A stretch of DNA of 64,000 nucleotides from Limibacter armeniacum (GCF_036880985.1 NZ_JBAJNO010000009.1:1860001-1924000); one strand, 5' to 3'. Positions 52,953-62,886 are shown, numbered from the stretch's first letter. The notes: a model not told the origin generated them from the letters alone. Numbers and translations are program-made.

Positions 52953-54743
52953 TTAGAAATAAGTACCAATACTCAACATCGCTCTTATATTGGACTCGTC
53001 TACTTTTATGGTTGGGTGTATCACTATTTCTGTGTCTTCTCCAACCCGATCCAACTGCTGCTGATAATTGTCTAGGTTAGGGTCCAGAAAATTATTTGGG
53101 AATCGAACATCCAGTTGGTAAGGAACCAAATAAGTTGGTTGGCTTTGGACAACAATGGCTAAATCAGCAAAAAACCGTTGATTCCTAAAACCTCCACCAA
53201 ATGTAATAAACTGTGCATTGGACTTTGTAGAGCGTTCTATCACCATTGGCACATCAGGGTTTTCAATCTGATCCCATTCAAAGTTAAACTCCTTGATGGT
53301 CTGCAAATCTTTTTTGCGAGGGTCAGGCTTCAAAGCATAACCTCCTCTTGCATACCACTGACCAAAACGAAGCTCTGTACCGATATTGATGTTTACAACA
53401 CCTCTATATTCATTTGATAGAATTTCATTATCTCCTGTTACATCAAGTGGAAATACCTGATCAAAACTTGACACATACTCTTCTGCCTTTTTAAGTTTTG
53501 CTGTATTGTAGGCTACATATTCGAAATCAGCAGAGAGTAACCCTCTTTTACCTAAAAAGCCCGTAAGCCCTGCCGCCAACTTATAAGGAGTACGCATATT
53601 AAACTGTGTCTCTATAGCTTCATGGAATGCTGTTCGCTCACCATTGATGGATACATTAGGATCACCATCAGCAGGATTTGGAGGGTCAGAAACACCACTG
53701 TCGACTATAAACTGAAAATATGCCTGTTCATCAAAGTTCAAGTTATTATAATCTGCCGAAAGGCTGGCAGAATAGATATCCGTAACGTTATAATAAGTCG
53801 GAAGTGTGTAAACAAGTCCTACCCTCAAATAATCATGCGCTCTAAAAATAGCTCCTATCGAACCATTAAATCCAGTTCCATCCGTTCTGAATCTTTCCGA
53901 GAAATTGAGTTGCTGAAGGTCTCCCGATCCATTTCGCCCTTCAAAATTATACTGGTCTTTGTCATAACGGAATGTCTGGATTCCTAGCTTTGCCCCCACA
54001 TAAACACGGTCACCAAAGTTGGCACCATAGGCAAAACTAAACTCCTGCTGTGCACCAGACGTTGACACTTGTCCATCCCTACTGTCAGGTGAGGAAAAAA
54101 TCAGAGTATAAAGACTTTGAGGAGTATCCTCAGATGCATTAGGCTTGGTTACTCTCAAAAACTCAGCACTATACCCCAACGAACCTATTATAGTTGAGCT
54201 AAACTGCTTTTCATCTTCCAAAAAGCCTAACGGAAGCCCTTGAGCAGTCTCATTAAAATAGTCAACCATTGAGGTTTGGTTAGTACCATCTCCTTCGTAA
54301 AAGGTTTTGCCATTAAAATCATTCAACCTAGTGTAGGCTATAGCAAATGATCCTCCCTTCCATGTTTGCGGTCCGCCTTTAGCCTTACTGAAAATTACGC
54401 CCAGTAATGGGAAGTTGAATTTGGTTTGACTCTCAGAACCACTGACCCCGTTTCCAGAAGCATCGGTATTTGCAAAGTATAATGAGGGTGCAAAGTGGTA
54501 TTCAGATTTCCTGTTAAATCCCAAACCTGCCGGATTGGTAAACGCATTACTGATATCCCCACCTAATGCAACCCCAACACCACCCATAGATTGCATGCGG
54601 GCAGATCCTGTAATTGAGGTTCTTGAATACCTAAGGGCATCCAAATAATAACCAGTAGGTTGTGATTGGGCTTGAAGCAAATGTGAGCTAAGAAAAGCTC
54701 CTGCAATCAGGCAAAAAGTCTTGAAGTTAGTTACAGTTCGCAT
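52953..54743 (-). CDS. FadL/OmpP1-type outer membrane porin
   Basis: From the ATG at 54743 this is a 596-residue protein with a signal peptide (FCLIAGAFLSSHLLQAQ). The N-terminal plug region (ALRYSRTSITGSARMQSMGG, then GGDISNAFTNPAGLGFNRKS) is the hallmark of OmpP1/FadL/TodX proteins that carry hydrophobic molecules across the outer membrane. The rest consists of alternating hydrophobic beta strands that would form a 14-strand barrel, ending in the typical aromatic C-terminal strand (AMLSIGTYF). An upstream ATG at 54767 adds eight residues before the signal and is less likely. Natural ligand unknown. It is followed upstream by a low-complexity exported protein on the same strand. Confidence 0.9.
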   Translation of the reverse strand: MRTVTNFKTFCLIAGAFLSSHLLQAQSQPTGYYLDALRYSRTSITGSARMQSMGGVGVALGGDISNAFTNPAGLGFNRKSEYHFAPSLYFANTDASGNGVSGSESQTKFNFPLLGVIFSKAKGGPQTWKGGSFAIAYTRLNDFNGKTFYEGDGTNQTSMVDYFNETAQGLPLGFLEDEKQFSSTIIGSLGYSAEFLRVTKPNASEDTPQSLYTLIFSSPDSRDGQVSTSGAQQEFSFAYGANFGDRVYVGAKLGIQTFRYDKDQYNFEGRNGSGDLQQLNFSERFRTDGTGFNGSIGAIFRAHDYLRVGLVYTLPTYYNVTDIYSASLSADYNNLNFDEQAYFQFIVDSGVSDPPNPADGDPNVSINGERTAFHEAIETQFNMRTPYKLAAGLTGFLGKRGLLSADFEYVAYNTAKLKKAEEYVSSFDQVFPLDVTGDNEILSNEYRGVVNINIGTELRFGQWYARGGYALKPDPRKKDLQTIKEFNFEWDQIENPDVPMVIERSTKSNAQFITFGGGFRNQRFFADLAIVVQSQPTYLVPYQLDVRFPNNFLDPNLDNYQQQLDRVGEDTEIVIHPTIKVDESNIRAMLSIGTYF

Positions 54744-54783
54744 AGTATCGTTTATTCTGGTTGTCATACTCCGAATAAGACAA

Positions 54784-54812
54784 AACCTTCAAGAAAATGC
54801 CTTGAAGGTTCT
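54784..54812 (-). terminator. Intrinsic terminator of the low-complexity protein gene
   Basis: A perfect 10-bp stem (AACCTTCAAG against CTTGAAGGTT) has a 7-base loop and a short T tract on the minus strand. Confidence 0.7.
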
Positions 54813-54855
54813 GTACGGAAATACGTTTGCATATTACTACTGAAAGCAACTTGCG

Positions 54856-55794
54856 TTACCTTCTTCTATAAGATCTCATATTTGAGCTACTTCTTGTACC
54901 GCTTGAAGCTGGTGAAGAAACCCTGCTATTTGAGGCAGGTGAGCTAAAGCTATTGCTGTTCCTCCAAGGAGAAGAGTTTCTGTTGTTGTAGTTTTGTGAA
55001 TTGCCGTTATACTGACGCGTTCTGGCATTTGTGTTATTACCATTAGAATAGTTGTATGTCTCTTGCTGTCTGAACCTGTTAGGTAACTTCACATTTGCCG
55101 AGGCAGCATTCACATAGCCATTCTGGGTTGGTCTCTCCCCAGTTCTCACATTTACGTTCTCAACAACTACCCCAGAGTTCCTCCAAGGGTTATACCATGG
55201 ATTGTATGCATATCCATAACCATATCTGTTGAATGGATCATAAGGATTATAGAATGGGTCATACGGGTCGTAAAAGCCTCCCATACCATAGCTATAAGGC
55301 ATGCCATAATAACCTGGATAACCTCCCCATGCACTACCAAAACCGTAGCTCAAGCCAAGGCTCCACATCATGCTATTACCCCAAAATGGCGACCAATTAG
55401 CGCCAACACCATAAGAAGGACCTCCAAATCCATAACCCATGCTCATGGACATATTAGGTCTCCAAGGGTTATTGCGATAGTTGTAGGCACTCTGAGCCAT
55501 GGCATCTGTTGGATAAACAGAATTTCCTGTTGGGGTTGTTTCTTCGTAGTAGCTATAATCAGCATTACCGCTTTCTCCCGAAATATCAGGATTCGAGTAT
55601 TTAGACTGATTAGTTTCGTTTGACTGATAAGCTGGCTTTTGTAGCTTGGATGGCTTCATAGCTGGTGAGGCATTATGCGCCAATGCTTCACGGTCAGACT
55701 TGAAGAAATACATATCATCATACTCTTGTGCCAACACCACATTGCCCCCCAACACAAAAGCTGTCATTAAAACGGTGGCAAAAAACTTTTTCAT
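54856..55794 (-). CDS. Low-complexity Gly/Tyr/Asn/Pro-rich exported protein
   Basis: This 312-residue protein has a signal peptide (ATVLMTAFVLGGNVVLAQ). The mature protein starts with a polar segment (about 20-100), then a Gly/Tyr/Trp/Pro-rich core (about 105-215; repeated G-Y-G, Y-D-P-Y and N-P-W units) and an Asn/Ser/Arg-rich, disordered tail ending MRSYRRR. This composition suggests an adhesive or structural extracellular or outer-membrane-associated protein. No family is recognised. It lies upstream of the FadL-type porin on the same strand; a terminator between them suggests separate messages. Divergent proS lies upstream. Confidence 0.7.
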   Translation of the reverse strand: MKKFFATVLMTAFVLGGNVVLAQEYDDMYFFKSDREALAHNASPAMKPSKLQKPAYQSNETNQSKYSNPDISGESGNADYSYYEETTPTGNSVYPTDAMAQSAYNYRNNPWRPNMSMSMGYGFGGPSYGVGANWSPFWGNSMMWSLGLSYGFGSAWGGYPGYYGMPYSYGMGGFYDPYDPFYNPYDPFNRYGYGYAYNPWYNPWRNSGVVVENVNVRTGERPTQNGYVNAASANVKLPNRFRQQETYNYSNGNNTNARTRQYNGNSQNYNNRNSSPWRNSNSFSSPASNSRVSSPASSGTRSSSNMRSYRRR

Positions 55795-56181
55795 TTGATT
55801 TATAGGTTTGAATGAAATTCGTTATGTAATTATTGGAAGACCTTTCTTCTTCTCCTCTTTACAAGCTCCACCTCAAATGTAAACAATCAATAAAAAGCTG
55901 TTATATTTGCAGACAGTCTTGCATTTGGAAATTAAAGAGCTAAGAATTAGGGTCCTATTCTTACTATTACGGACACAATTTGTACTCGTTACGTTGGAGT
56001 ACAAACTTCTCTTCCAAATATATAAAAATATATGCTAAGATTTTTTAGATGACAAACAGGATAAACTGATTGTCCGCATTCTTTATTGGAAGAACACATG
56101 CTTAAGTTAAGAAGCCTTTTATTGTTTAACCAATAAAGTACAAAATTGATTATTCAGAGTTAAAAAATACCATTTAAAATC
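55795..56181. promoter_or_regulatory. Divergent intergenic region with a 9-bp inverted repeat
   Basis: The 387 bp between the low-complexity protein and proS hold the inverted repeat TTTGTACTC/GAGTACAAA (55979-56005, 9-base spacer). Two perfect -7 boxes are present: TACATTTG on the minus strand (55874-55881) and TATATTTG on the plus strand (55902-55909), both without clear upstream elements. Confidence 0.45.
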
Positions 56182-57657
56182 ATGGCGAAAGGGCTACCTA
56201 AAAGAAGCGAAGACTACTCTGCCTGGTACAATGAACTGGTCAAGAAAGCAGACTTGGCAGAGAACTCGGCGGTAAGAGGCTGTATGGTGATCAAACCATA
56301 CGGGTTTGCCATCTGGGAAAAGATGCAACAGACATTGGATAAAATGTTCAAAGACACAGGACACTCTAATGCCTACTTCCCTTTGTTCATCCCAAAATCT
56401 TACCTGAGCAAAGAAGCTGATCACGTAGAGGGATTCGCAAAAGAATGTGCAGTAGTTACACACTACCGACTGAAAAATGCAGAAGATGGTTCAGGCGTAG
56501 TAGTAGACCCGGATGCCAAGCTTGAAGAAGAACTGATTGTAAGACCTACCTCAGAAACAGTTATCTGGAGTACTTACAAAAACTGGATCCAGTCGCACCG
56601 TGACCTGCCTTTGCTAATTAACCAATGGGCGAACGTTGTAAGGTGGGAGATGCGTACACGTCTCTTCCTGCGTACAGCTGAGTTCCTGTGGCAAGAAGGA
56701 CATACTGCGCACGCAACTAGAGGCGAGGCTATCAGAGAGACTGAAACAATGCTGGATGTATATGCAACATTTGCTGAAGAGTTTATGGGCGTTCCAGTTG
56801 TAAGAGGTATCAAGACTGAAAACGAGCGTTTTGCAGGAGCTGAAGAAACTTACTGTATCGAGGCACTGATGCAAGATGGTAAAGCGCTTCAGGCAGGTAC
56901 TTCACACTTCCTAGGACAGAACTTCGCTAAAGCATTTGATGTAAAATATGCTGACCAGAATAATGAGTTGCAACACGTTTGGGGTACATCATGGGGTGTT
57001 AGTACACGTCTGATGGGAGCCTTGATCATGGCACACTCTGATGACGAAGGTTTGGTACTTCCTCCTCAATTGGCTCCAATCCAAGTAGTGATTGTGCCAA
57101 TCTACAAAGGTGAAGAACAACTGAACATGATTGCTGAAAAAGTAAGCGTGATCAGAAAAGAGCTTATGAAGAAAGGAATTTCTGTGAAGTTCGATGACAG
57201 AGACACCCTAAGACCAGGCTTTAAGTTTGCTGACTGGGAATTGAAAGGTGTTCCTGTTCGTATTGCCATGGGTGCTCGTGACCTTGAAAACAATACAGTA
57301 GAAATCGCTCGTCGTGATACAAAAGAGAAAGCTACTTATCCGCTGGACAATGTATCTGAGACCGTAGAGCAACTTCTGAAAGACATTCAGGAGAACATCT
57401 TCAATAAGGCGCTTACTTACCGTGATGAGCACATCACAAAAGTGGATTCTTACGAAGAGTTCAAGCAAGTACTGGATACGAAAGGTGGCTTTGTTTCAGC
57501 TCACTGGGATGGTAGTGGTGAAACTGAAGAAAGAATCAAAGACGAGACAAAAGCAACTATCCGTTGTATTCCTCTCAACAATGAGCAGGAAGAAGGTACT
57601 TGTATCGTAACAGGTAAACCTTCGAAGCAACGTGTATTGTTTGCTAAAGCATATTAG
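56182..57657 (+). CDS. proS: Proline--tRNA ligase, short (type 3) form
   Basis: ProS charges tRNA-Pro. The 491 residues match the shorter archaeal/eukaryote-like class without the INS editing insertion: class II motif 1 ([12 protein letters not shown]), motif 2 ([15 protein letters not shown]), motif 3 ([10 protein letters not shown] and [15 protein letters not shown]) and a C-terminal anticodon-binding and zinc-like extension ending [11 protein letters not shown]. This short form is the usual one in Bacteroidota. The gene is monocistronic with a long upstream region and a 10-bp terminator. Length is normal. Confidence 0.96.
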   Translation: MAKGLPKRSEDYSAWYNELVKKADLAENSAVRGCMVIKPYGFAIWEKMQQTLDKMFKDTGHSNAYFPLFIPKSYLSKEADHVEGFAKECAVVTHYRLKNAEDGSGVVVDPDAKLEEELIVRPTSETVIWSTYKNWIQSHRDLPLLINQWANVVRWEMRTRLFLRTAEFLWQEGHTAHATRGEAIRETETMLDVYATFAEEFMGVPVVRGIKTENERFAGAEETYCIEALMQDGKALQAGTSHFLGQNFAKAFDVKYADQNNELQHVWGTSWGVSTRLMGALIMAHSDDEGLVLPPQLAPIQVVIVPIYKGEEQLNMIAEKVSVIRKELMKKGISVKFDDRDTLRPGFKFADWELKGVPVRIAMGARDLENNTVEIARRDTKEKATYPLDNVSETVEQLLKDIQENIFNKALTYRDEHITKVDSYEEFKQVLDTKGGFVSAHWDGSGETEERIKDETKATIRCIPLNNEQEEGTCIVTGKPSKQRVLFAKAY

Positions 57658-57714
57658 AATAGGAGAATAGGTATTAGATGCTAGACACTGGACTTTCTAA
57701 TATCTATTTCAATT

Positions 57715-57768
57715 CAAAAGATTGGAAGTGTGTAGCTGATTTGCGCATATTTTCAATCTTTTGTTTTT
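57715..57768 (+). terminator. Intrinsic terminator of proS
   Basis: A perfect 10-bp stem (CAAAAGATTG against CAATCTTTTG) with a 29-base loop is followed by TTTTTC. A separate imperfect palindrome (TAGATGCTAGA/TCTAATATCTA, 57675-57706) precedes it. Confidence 0.6.
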
Positions 57769-57869
57769 CAGAGGTGTTTATTTGAAAAAGACAAAAGACT
57801 TTAGACAAGGGACATTAGATCAATACCTGTCTCACACCTCAAGTCTTCAATCTAAAATTGATAAAAAAT

Positions 57870-58505
57870 ATGACAATCAATCCGGTAATCATTTTCGGGG
57901 CAACTGGTCTCGGCAAAACTGCATTGGAAATCTTCAAAAGTCAGGATGTACTTGTTTACTGTTTTTTGGATGAAGACAGTGAGTTACATGGCTCCGAAGT
58001 AGCTGAAGTCGGCGTACTAGGCGACATCAATGATGACGGCTTTCTTAAATATATAGGCAAGAAGTGTGACGCTTTTGTTGCTATTGACAACAACAAGCAA
58101 CGCAGAAGCATTGTAAAGATGCTTAACGACCGCAGAAAGGTTATGCCTGTCAATGCCATCCATAAGGATGCATCTGTTGCGCAAAGTGCATTTTTAGGAT
58201 ATGGCAACATGGTCAATGCTCAAGCTGTAGTTGGGGCGGATGCTAAAGTTCCGAACCACTGTATCATCAATGCTGGTGCAATTGTAGAGCACAGTGTCGA
58301 GATGGGAGATTTTGTACAGATAGGAGCTGGCGCTGTCGTAGGTGCTCGTGTTCAGATTGGAGAGGAAGCCCTAATCGGTTCTGGTTCGACGATTACTCCA
58401 GGTATCAAGATCGGAAAAGGTGCACAGGTAGCTCCAGGCTCTCTAGTGATGCAGGATGTACCTGAAGGAGCAACGGTATTCGGTGTACCTGCCAAACAAA
58501 TTTAA
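57870..58505 (+). CDS. PglD/NeuD-like sugar O- or N-acyltransferase
   Basis: This 211-residue protein from the ATG at 57870 has an N-terminal Rossmann-like segment (NPVIIFGATGLGKTALEIFK, then FLDEDSEL) and a C-terminal left-handed beta-helix of hexapeptide repeats (GYGNMVNAQAVVGADAKVPN onward, with CIINAGAIVEHSVEMGDFVQ). This two-domain plan is that of PglD, NeuD and related sugar acetyltransferases in glycan and capsule pathways. The catalytic His of the family is in VEHSVEMGD. An upstream frame start at 57858 adds four residues and is less likely. No glycan cluster is adjacent, so the acceptor is unknown. Confidence 0.82.
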   Translation: MTINPVIIFGATGLGKTALEIFKSQDVLVYCFLDEDSELHGSEVAEVGVLGDINDDGFLKYIGKKCDAFVAIDNNKQRRSIVKMLNDRRKVMPVNAIHKDASVAQSAFLGYGNMVNAQAVVGADAKVPNHCIINAGAIVEHSVEMGDFVQIGAGAVVGARVQIGEEALIGSGSTITPGIKIGKGAQVAPGSLVMQDVPEGATVFGVPAKQI

Positions 58506-58548
58506 TTGAACGAGACAGCAGTCTCTTATAAATAAAAAATCTGTATCA

Positions 58549-59010
58549 ATGATTACTTGCAGACCTAAATCAAGCTCCTTTTTTGCATTGATTATCTTCA
58601 TTTTGGTCATTTTTATGCTGCTGTTTGGTACTGTCAGACTTATGGCTGCTGGCATCGCATGGTATCACTTTATCATGCTTGGCATATTTTCCCTTCTGGC
58701 CATTGGTATTTTATTGAGGATCATGTTTGCTTACAAAACGCTGAGCATTACTCCTAAGAAACATATACTGAAGGTGAAGTATCCACTCCGTTTTATGACA
58801 GAGGAACAGTATGAATTAGGAAAGGAATTACTTTACTGGCAAGATACATACAAGACTGTGAATGGTGCAGATTTCCTTGAAATCGAACTGCGCATGAAAT
58901 ATGGCAGCATTGTTCGTCTTAATGACAAGGAACTCTCTAATGTTGGTAAAGTTCTCAACTTCTTGAGAGGCAACCTTGGCAACATGCATCGGGACAAGCT
59001 AGAAAAATAA
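58549..59010 (+). CDS. Two-helix membrane protein of unknown function
   Basis: This 153-residue protein has two N-terminal transmembrane helices (about 10-32 and 38-60; FFALIIFILVIFMLLFGTVR, then WYHFIMLGIFSLLAIGILLR) followed by a cytoplasmic basic, mixed alpha/beta domain (about 65-153, with TYKTVNGADFLEIELRMKYG). The pattern resembles PH-like or YcxB-type membrane proteins, but no named family is clear. It lies 43 bases downstream of the PglD-like gene on the same strand and may be in its operon; the pair ends at a terminator at 59042. Confidence 0.6.
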   Translation: MITCRPKSSSFFALIIFILVIFMLLFGTVRLMAAGIAWYHFIMLGIFSLLAIGILLRIMFAYKTLSITPKKHILKVKYPLRFMTEEQYELGKELLYWQDTYKTVNGADFLEIELRMKYGSIVRLNDKELSNVGKVLNFLRGNLGNMHRDKLEK

Positions 59011-59041
59011 CTCTTTTGGGAGTCATAAGGCAGTATAAATC

Positions 59042-59073
59042 AAAAGGCTATGCTTAGAGCATAGCCTTTTTTC
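59042..59073 (+). terminator. Intrinsic terminator
   Basis: A perfect 13-bp stem (AAAAGGCTATGCT against AGCATAGCCTTTT region) with a 3-base loop is followed by T residues. It ends the PglD-like/membrane protein transcript. Confidence 0.85.
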
Positions 59074-59299
59074 ATGATTATTTCCTAAAGATTCTTCCTT
59101 ATTTTAAATAACTATCCAACTTTCTGTCACAAAAGTTTTTCAATGCTATTTTTTTTATTTATTTGCCGCCAACATGCAGATAAGCATGCCATTTTCAGGT
59201 ATTGCAGCATTGGTAATGCGGTTCTGTAAAAGACACTGAAACAGTCAAATACATTTGATGGCATATTTCTGCAAAAAGTATTTACATTATATATTTTAC

Positions 59300-59330
59300 G
59301 CCTGACCGCCTTTGGCAGTCAGGCGTTTTG
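59300..59330 (+). terminator. Orphan hairpin with plus-strand T tract
   Basis: An 11-bp stem (GCCTGACCGCC against GGCAGTCAGGC) is followed on the plus strand by GTTTTGTTT. No plus-strand gene ends upstream since 59073. It may end an unannotated RNA in 59150-59300, or act weakly for the WG gene on the other strand. Confidence 0.45.
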
Positions 59331-59338
59331 TTTAGCAC

Positions 59339-62300
59339 CTATTCATAGATTACTTTACCATTAGTATTGAAGTAAATAATCTTACCTGCTTGTTCTACTT
59401 TAATGATCTCCGGACTGCTCGCCTTGATTACCGCACTTTTTGGCTCAATGATTACTTCTCCCTCACTTGTAGCCACGCCACTCAGTCTGGACAACTTCAC
59501 CTCAAAGCCTGTTGGCGATTTCGTAACAGAATCAAATACAGCATCACTTACATAGCTTCCGTCTTTATAAATCATCTTCCAAGCTCCATCTGCAATCTTC
59601 TCAAAACCTTCATCCTTGATTACATCTCCATAAGGAGTCTTGATCTTACGGTCTTTACCAAATTTTTGGATATAAACTTCCATTGTTCGCTTATCCATTT
59701 GCACCTTCTTCGGAATGCCATTATAAGTACGAATCAATGCCCAAACCTCACCTCTTTTCACAAAAGCCACATCGCCAACAAAGTCAGTCACCTCATCATA
59801 ACGCTCATGGTAAGCGGGTACGCCATTTGGAAGAATATGGAATGCACCACCTGTCACTCGAACTTTTGCCCTATCAGAAACAAACAAACCATCAATATGT
59901 CCATTCCCTTTGTACCTACCCATGATATTTCCTTCCTCATCAATAATGGTATTGCCATTGACCACCGCATAACCATCATGGAAAGGCAAAGCCTCTTCGA
60001 ACTGCGGCTGAATAACCCAACCTCCAGATTCGTTGATATATCCCCATCTACCTTTCCTCATCACAGCTGCCAAACCATCACTGAAGTTTTCAGCCTTATT
60101 GAAAGCCGGCGCAATTACCTCATTACCTTCTGTACTGATAAAGCCATACAACCTTTTATCCACAGATTTATCCTGTACCTGAGCATAAGCCACACCTTCA
60201 CTGAATTCACCAATGCGCTTGTACTTAAGCTTAGTGATCAATTTACCTTCACCGTTGATAATGGCTTTTTCATCCTTATCTCCTGGCTTATAAACTACCG
60301 CAAGTCCATTTATATCAAATGGTGTATCGTAATCGAATTTCTCATTCTTTTTGTATGGACGTCTTGGGTCGCTTATCTGCTTTTTAGGTAAAAGCATCCC
60401 TCTTTCATTAACACTGTAAACAGATGGGATCATTTTCCATACCTTCAGCAGCTTATCATCAGAACCTTCCAAAAAGGATACAAAGTCATACTTCACCTCC
60501 AACACTTTCCTGTTCTCCAAATCTACAGCTCCCCAAAGGTTACCCTGTCTTACTAGGGCTATTCCATTCTTAATCTCACTAATTTCATCATACCCAAATG
60601 GAATAACTGGATCGCCTGTATAATCAATATATCCAAACTTACCTTCCTTTCGAGCCATTGCAAACCCGATACTGTCTGCCCAAACTTGTTCAAACTCATC
60701 AGATATAAAGTCATATTCAATTGGTAAAACCTCCGTACCGTTATAGTCAACATACCCGACTTTACCGTCTTTCTGTGCCTGAGCTATGCCTTTGTGCAGC
60801 TTCCAAACCTGCTCATAGTTCTTAATGCTATTGTACATGGCTGGAAGTACTACTTCACCAAGGTAATTCACATAACCTACCTTATCCCCCTTGTAAAGCA
60901 TGGCTATACCTTCCTTAGCTTCCCATATTTCATCAAACCCTAAAATTCTAGAGTACTCAGGTTTTAAAAGCACTTCTCCGCTTTCCTTGATGTAACCATA
61001 TTTGCGGTAAAGTATTACGTTATGTTCCCCTTGCTTTTCTGTATACACTCCATCTCTAAGTTCTGCAATGCCATTACGGAAGTTGCTCATAAAATCAACA
61101 GGTATTGAAGGTGGAATAACCATCTTGCCTTTGCTTGTCATTCTGCCCCAACGACCTGCTTTTTTCACATTAGCCTTACCCTCTGTAAAGTCTCCTATCA
61201 ACTCAAACTCAAAAGGGATAACAGGTTGGTTTTCCAGATTAACTGCACCCCACTTACCCGAAGTTCCAGCTCCTTTCTTCACTCTGAAAAGCCCTTCCTG
61301 AAATGGTGAAATTCCATCATACACAAATGGGATAACTGGCTTACCCTTTACATCAACTGCTCCGAACTTTCCTTCCTTACGAACGATCGCATAACCATTT
61401 TCATAGTTGCTTGCCACTTCATATATAAATGGTACGACAACTTCTCCTTTGTTATTAATAAAGCCGTAGCGACTTCCACTTTTCACATAAGCAAGCCCAT
61501 TATTGAAGCTACCTGCATCATTAATTGTAAAAGCCTGTTCTTTGTAGCTAAGCTTTCTTTTTACTGTCCCATTCTTTGATATCAGGGCATCATAAAGTGT
61601 ATCTACCGTTGCCCTTGCCCATTCGCTGTCCCTGTAGTCAGCCAACACGATATCCTTGAATGGACTAGTATATAAAACCTTTGTATTCTTCAGGTCCAGT
61701 AAATAATAAAGGTCAGAGTAATTCTCTTCTCCTGATGTTCTTGCCAAGGACAACCCTGTTTCCTTGTCTTCATTTCTATAGTAGAACTCTTTTCCCAGCA
61801 AGTTTCTTCCTGCAGCATCAGTCAACTCATAATGTCCATCAACAAACTGCCATCTTGGTTTGGTTGGGTCTGGATCATCTTTCCATTGTGCAGCTCTTGC
61901 CTTTTTAATTAACTCCTCTTTATAGCGGGTAAACATTTTTTCATTTCCGAAATCCTGATGATCCAATAACTCAGCATTGTCTCCGAAAACAAAATAGCTT
62001 ACTGTATAGCCCTTACGACCTACTGCTGTATTCTTATCCAGTTCGATCTTTTCAAAGGCAGGCTCCACCACTACTTTCCCTTCACGATTAAGTAACCCTA
62101 GGCTCCCCTCTGTTCCAAATACTGTCACCTGTTGCTTGTCTTCCTCAAACGGATTTAATATCGTGTATTGGGCAGGTACAAGTTCATTTCCCTGCTCATC
62201 TGCCAAACCAAACTTTCTGTTTTGGAGAAAAACATAAGTCTGGTCTGTAAATGGCTTGATTCCCTCATAAGAGATAGGCATAACTACCATCCCTTTGAGG

Positions 62301-62614
62301 TTAACCATACCACACAGGAAATTTTTCCATACCACAGCATGGCTATCATCAATCAGTGTGATTTTTTGGTATTCAAACGGCAGAATTTCCTTATTGGAAG
62401 CATCAATTAGCCCTACTTTTCCATCTTTTTCTGCAACAGCTAGGTTATTGGCCGTAAAGTCTTCCAGAAAGCTGTAATTAGGAGCAATAACCATTTCTCC
62501 CTTGGCATTAATAGCTCCCCACTTACCCTCTTTAATAACCGGAAACGCATCCTGTGCATATGTAGCTGATGCACCAAACAATAGAAATAAAAGCTTAAAA
62601 CAGTTCTTCAGCAT
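59339..62614 (-). CDS. Large WG-repeat protein, exported
   Basis: From the ATG at 62614 this is a 1091-residue protein with a signal peptide (MLKNCFKLLFLLFGASATYA). The body is built of WG beta repeats, with units such as KWGAINAKGEMVI, RYGFINNKGEVVV, KFGAVDVKGKPVI, KWGAVNLENQPVI, RWGYINESGGWVI. Around 600-760 three longer units repeat in tandem (each about 50-55 residues, ending VWEAKEGIAM..YLGEVVL, VWKLHKGIAQ..YNGTEVL, and ADSIGFAM..YTGDPVI). WG repeats form beta-propeller-like or solenoid surfaces for protein binding. An upstream ATG at 62641 adds nine residues before the signal and is less likely. Function unknown. It has a good promoter of its own. Confidence 0.88.
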   Translation of the reverse strand: MLKNCFKLLFLLFGASATYAQDAFPVIKEGKWGAINAKGEMVIAPNYSFLEDFTANNLAVAEKDGKVGLIDASNKEILPFEYQKITLIDDSHAVVWKNFLCGMVNLKGMVVMPISYEGIKPFTDQTYVFLQNRKFGLADEQGNELVPAQYTILNPFEEDKQQVTVFGTEGSLGLLNREGKVVVEPAFEKIELDKNTAVGRKGYTVSYFVFGDNAELLDHQDFGNEKMFTRYKEELIKKARAAQWKDDPDPTKPRWQFVDGHYELTDAAGRNLLGKEFYYRNEDKETGLSLARTSGEENYSDLYYLLDLKNTKVLYTSPFKDIVLADYRDSEWARATVDTLYDALISKNGTVKRKLSYKEQAFTINDAGSFNNGLAYVKSGSRYGFINNKGEVVVPFIYEVASNYENGYAIVRKEGKFGAVDVKGKPVIPFVYDGISPFQEGLFRVKKGAGTSGKWGAVNLENQPVIPFEFELIGDFTEGKANVKKAGRWGRMTSKGKMVIPPSIPVDFMSNFRNGIAELRDGVYTEKQGEHNVILYRKYGYIKESGEVLLKPEYSRILGFDEIWEAKEGIAMLYKGDKVGYVNYLGEVVLPAMYNSIKNYEQVWKLHKGIAQAQKDGKVGYVDYNGTEVLPIEYDFISDEFEQVWADSIGFAMARKEGKFGYIDYTGDPVIPFGYDEISEIKNGIALVRQGNLWGAVDLENRKVLEVKYDFVSFLEGSDDKLLKVWKMIPSVYSVNERGMLLPKKQISDPRRPYKKNEKFDYDTPFDINGLAVVYKPGDKDEKAIINGEGKLITKLKYKRIGEFSEGVAYAQVQDKSVDKRLYGFISTEGNEVIAPAFNKAENFSDGLAAVMRKGRWGYINESGGWVIQPQFEEALPFHDGYAVVNGNTIIDEEGNIMGRYKGNGHIDGLFVSDRAKVRVTGGAFHILPNGVPAYHERYDEVTDFVGDVAFVKRGEVWALIRTYNGIPKKVQMDKRTMEVYIQKFGKDRKIKTPYGDVIKDEGFEKIADGAWKMIYKDGSYVSDAVFDSVTKSPTGFEVKLSRLSGVATSEGEVIIEPKSAVIKASSPEIIKVEQAGKIIYFNTNGKVIYE

Positions 62615-62744
62615 ATGTTCAGTAAGTTTTATCAATCTCATAAGAGAGATCTCTCCTTCCTACGGATAGGAATCTTGTAATAGCAGCAAATCATCTGAAA
62701 TTGGCATTTGCTACACAATTTTATGACTTTATCTGCCGATAAAA

Positions 62745-62774
62745 CAAAAATAGTGCTATTGATAATCATTCAAA
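62745..62774 (-). promoter_or_regulatory. Promoter of the WG-repeat gene
   Basis: A perfect minus-strand -7 box TATTTTTG (62745-62752) and TTTG (62771-62774) are separated by 18 bases. The expected leader is about 130 bases to the ATG at 62614. Confidence 0.65.
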
Positions 62775-62851
62775 GTCTAGATACCAATCGTTAGCAGATA
62801 AATCAGCGCTTCAAAATAGGGTTTACGGTGTTAGAGAGGTCTACAAGAGGC

Positions 62852-62886
62852 ATAAAAAAAACCACCAACATTTCTGTTGGTGGTTT
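62852..62886 (-). terminator. Terminator of tRNA cassette 1
   Basis: A perfect 12-bp stem (AAACCACCAACA against TGTTGGTGGTTT) with a TTTC loop is followed on the minus strand by a T run. Confidence 0.85.

Noticed and set aside
59390-60391. 333-codon antisense open frame over the WG-repeat gene
   Set aside because: Codon-bias shadow of a repeat-rich gene; low-complexity Cys/His/Ser content with no domain.
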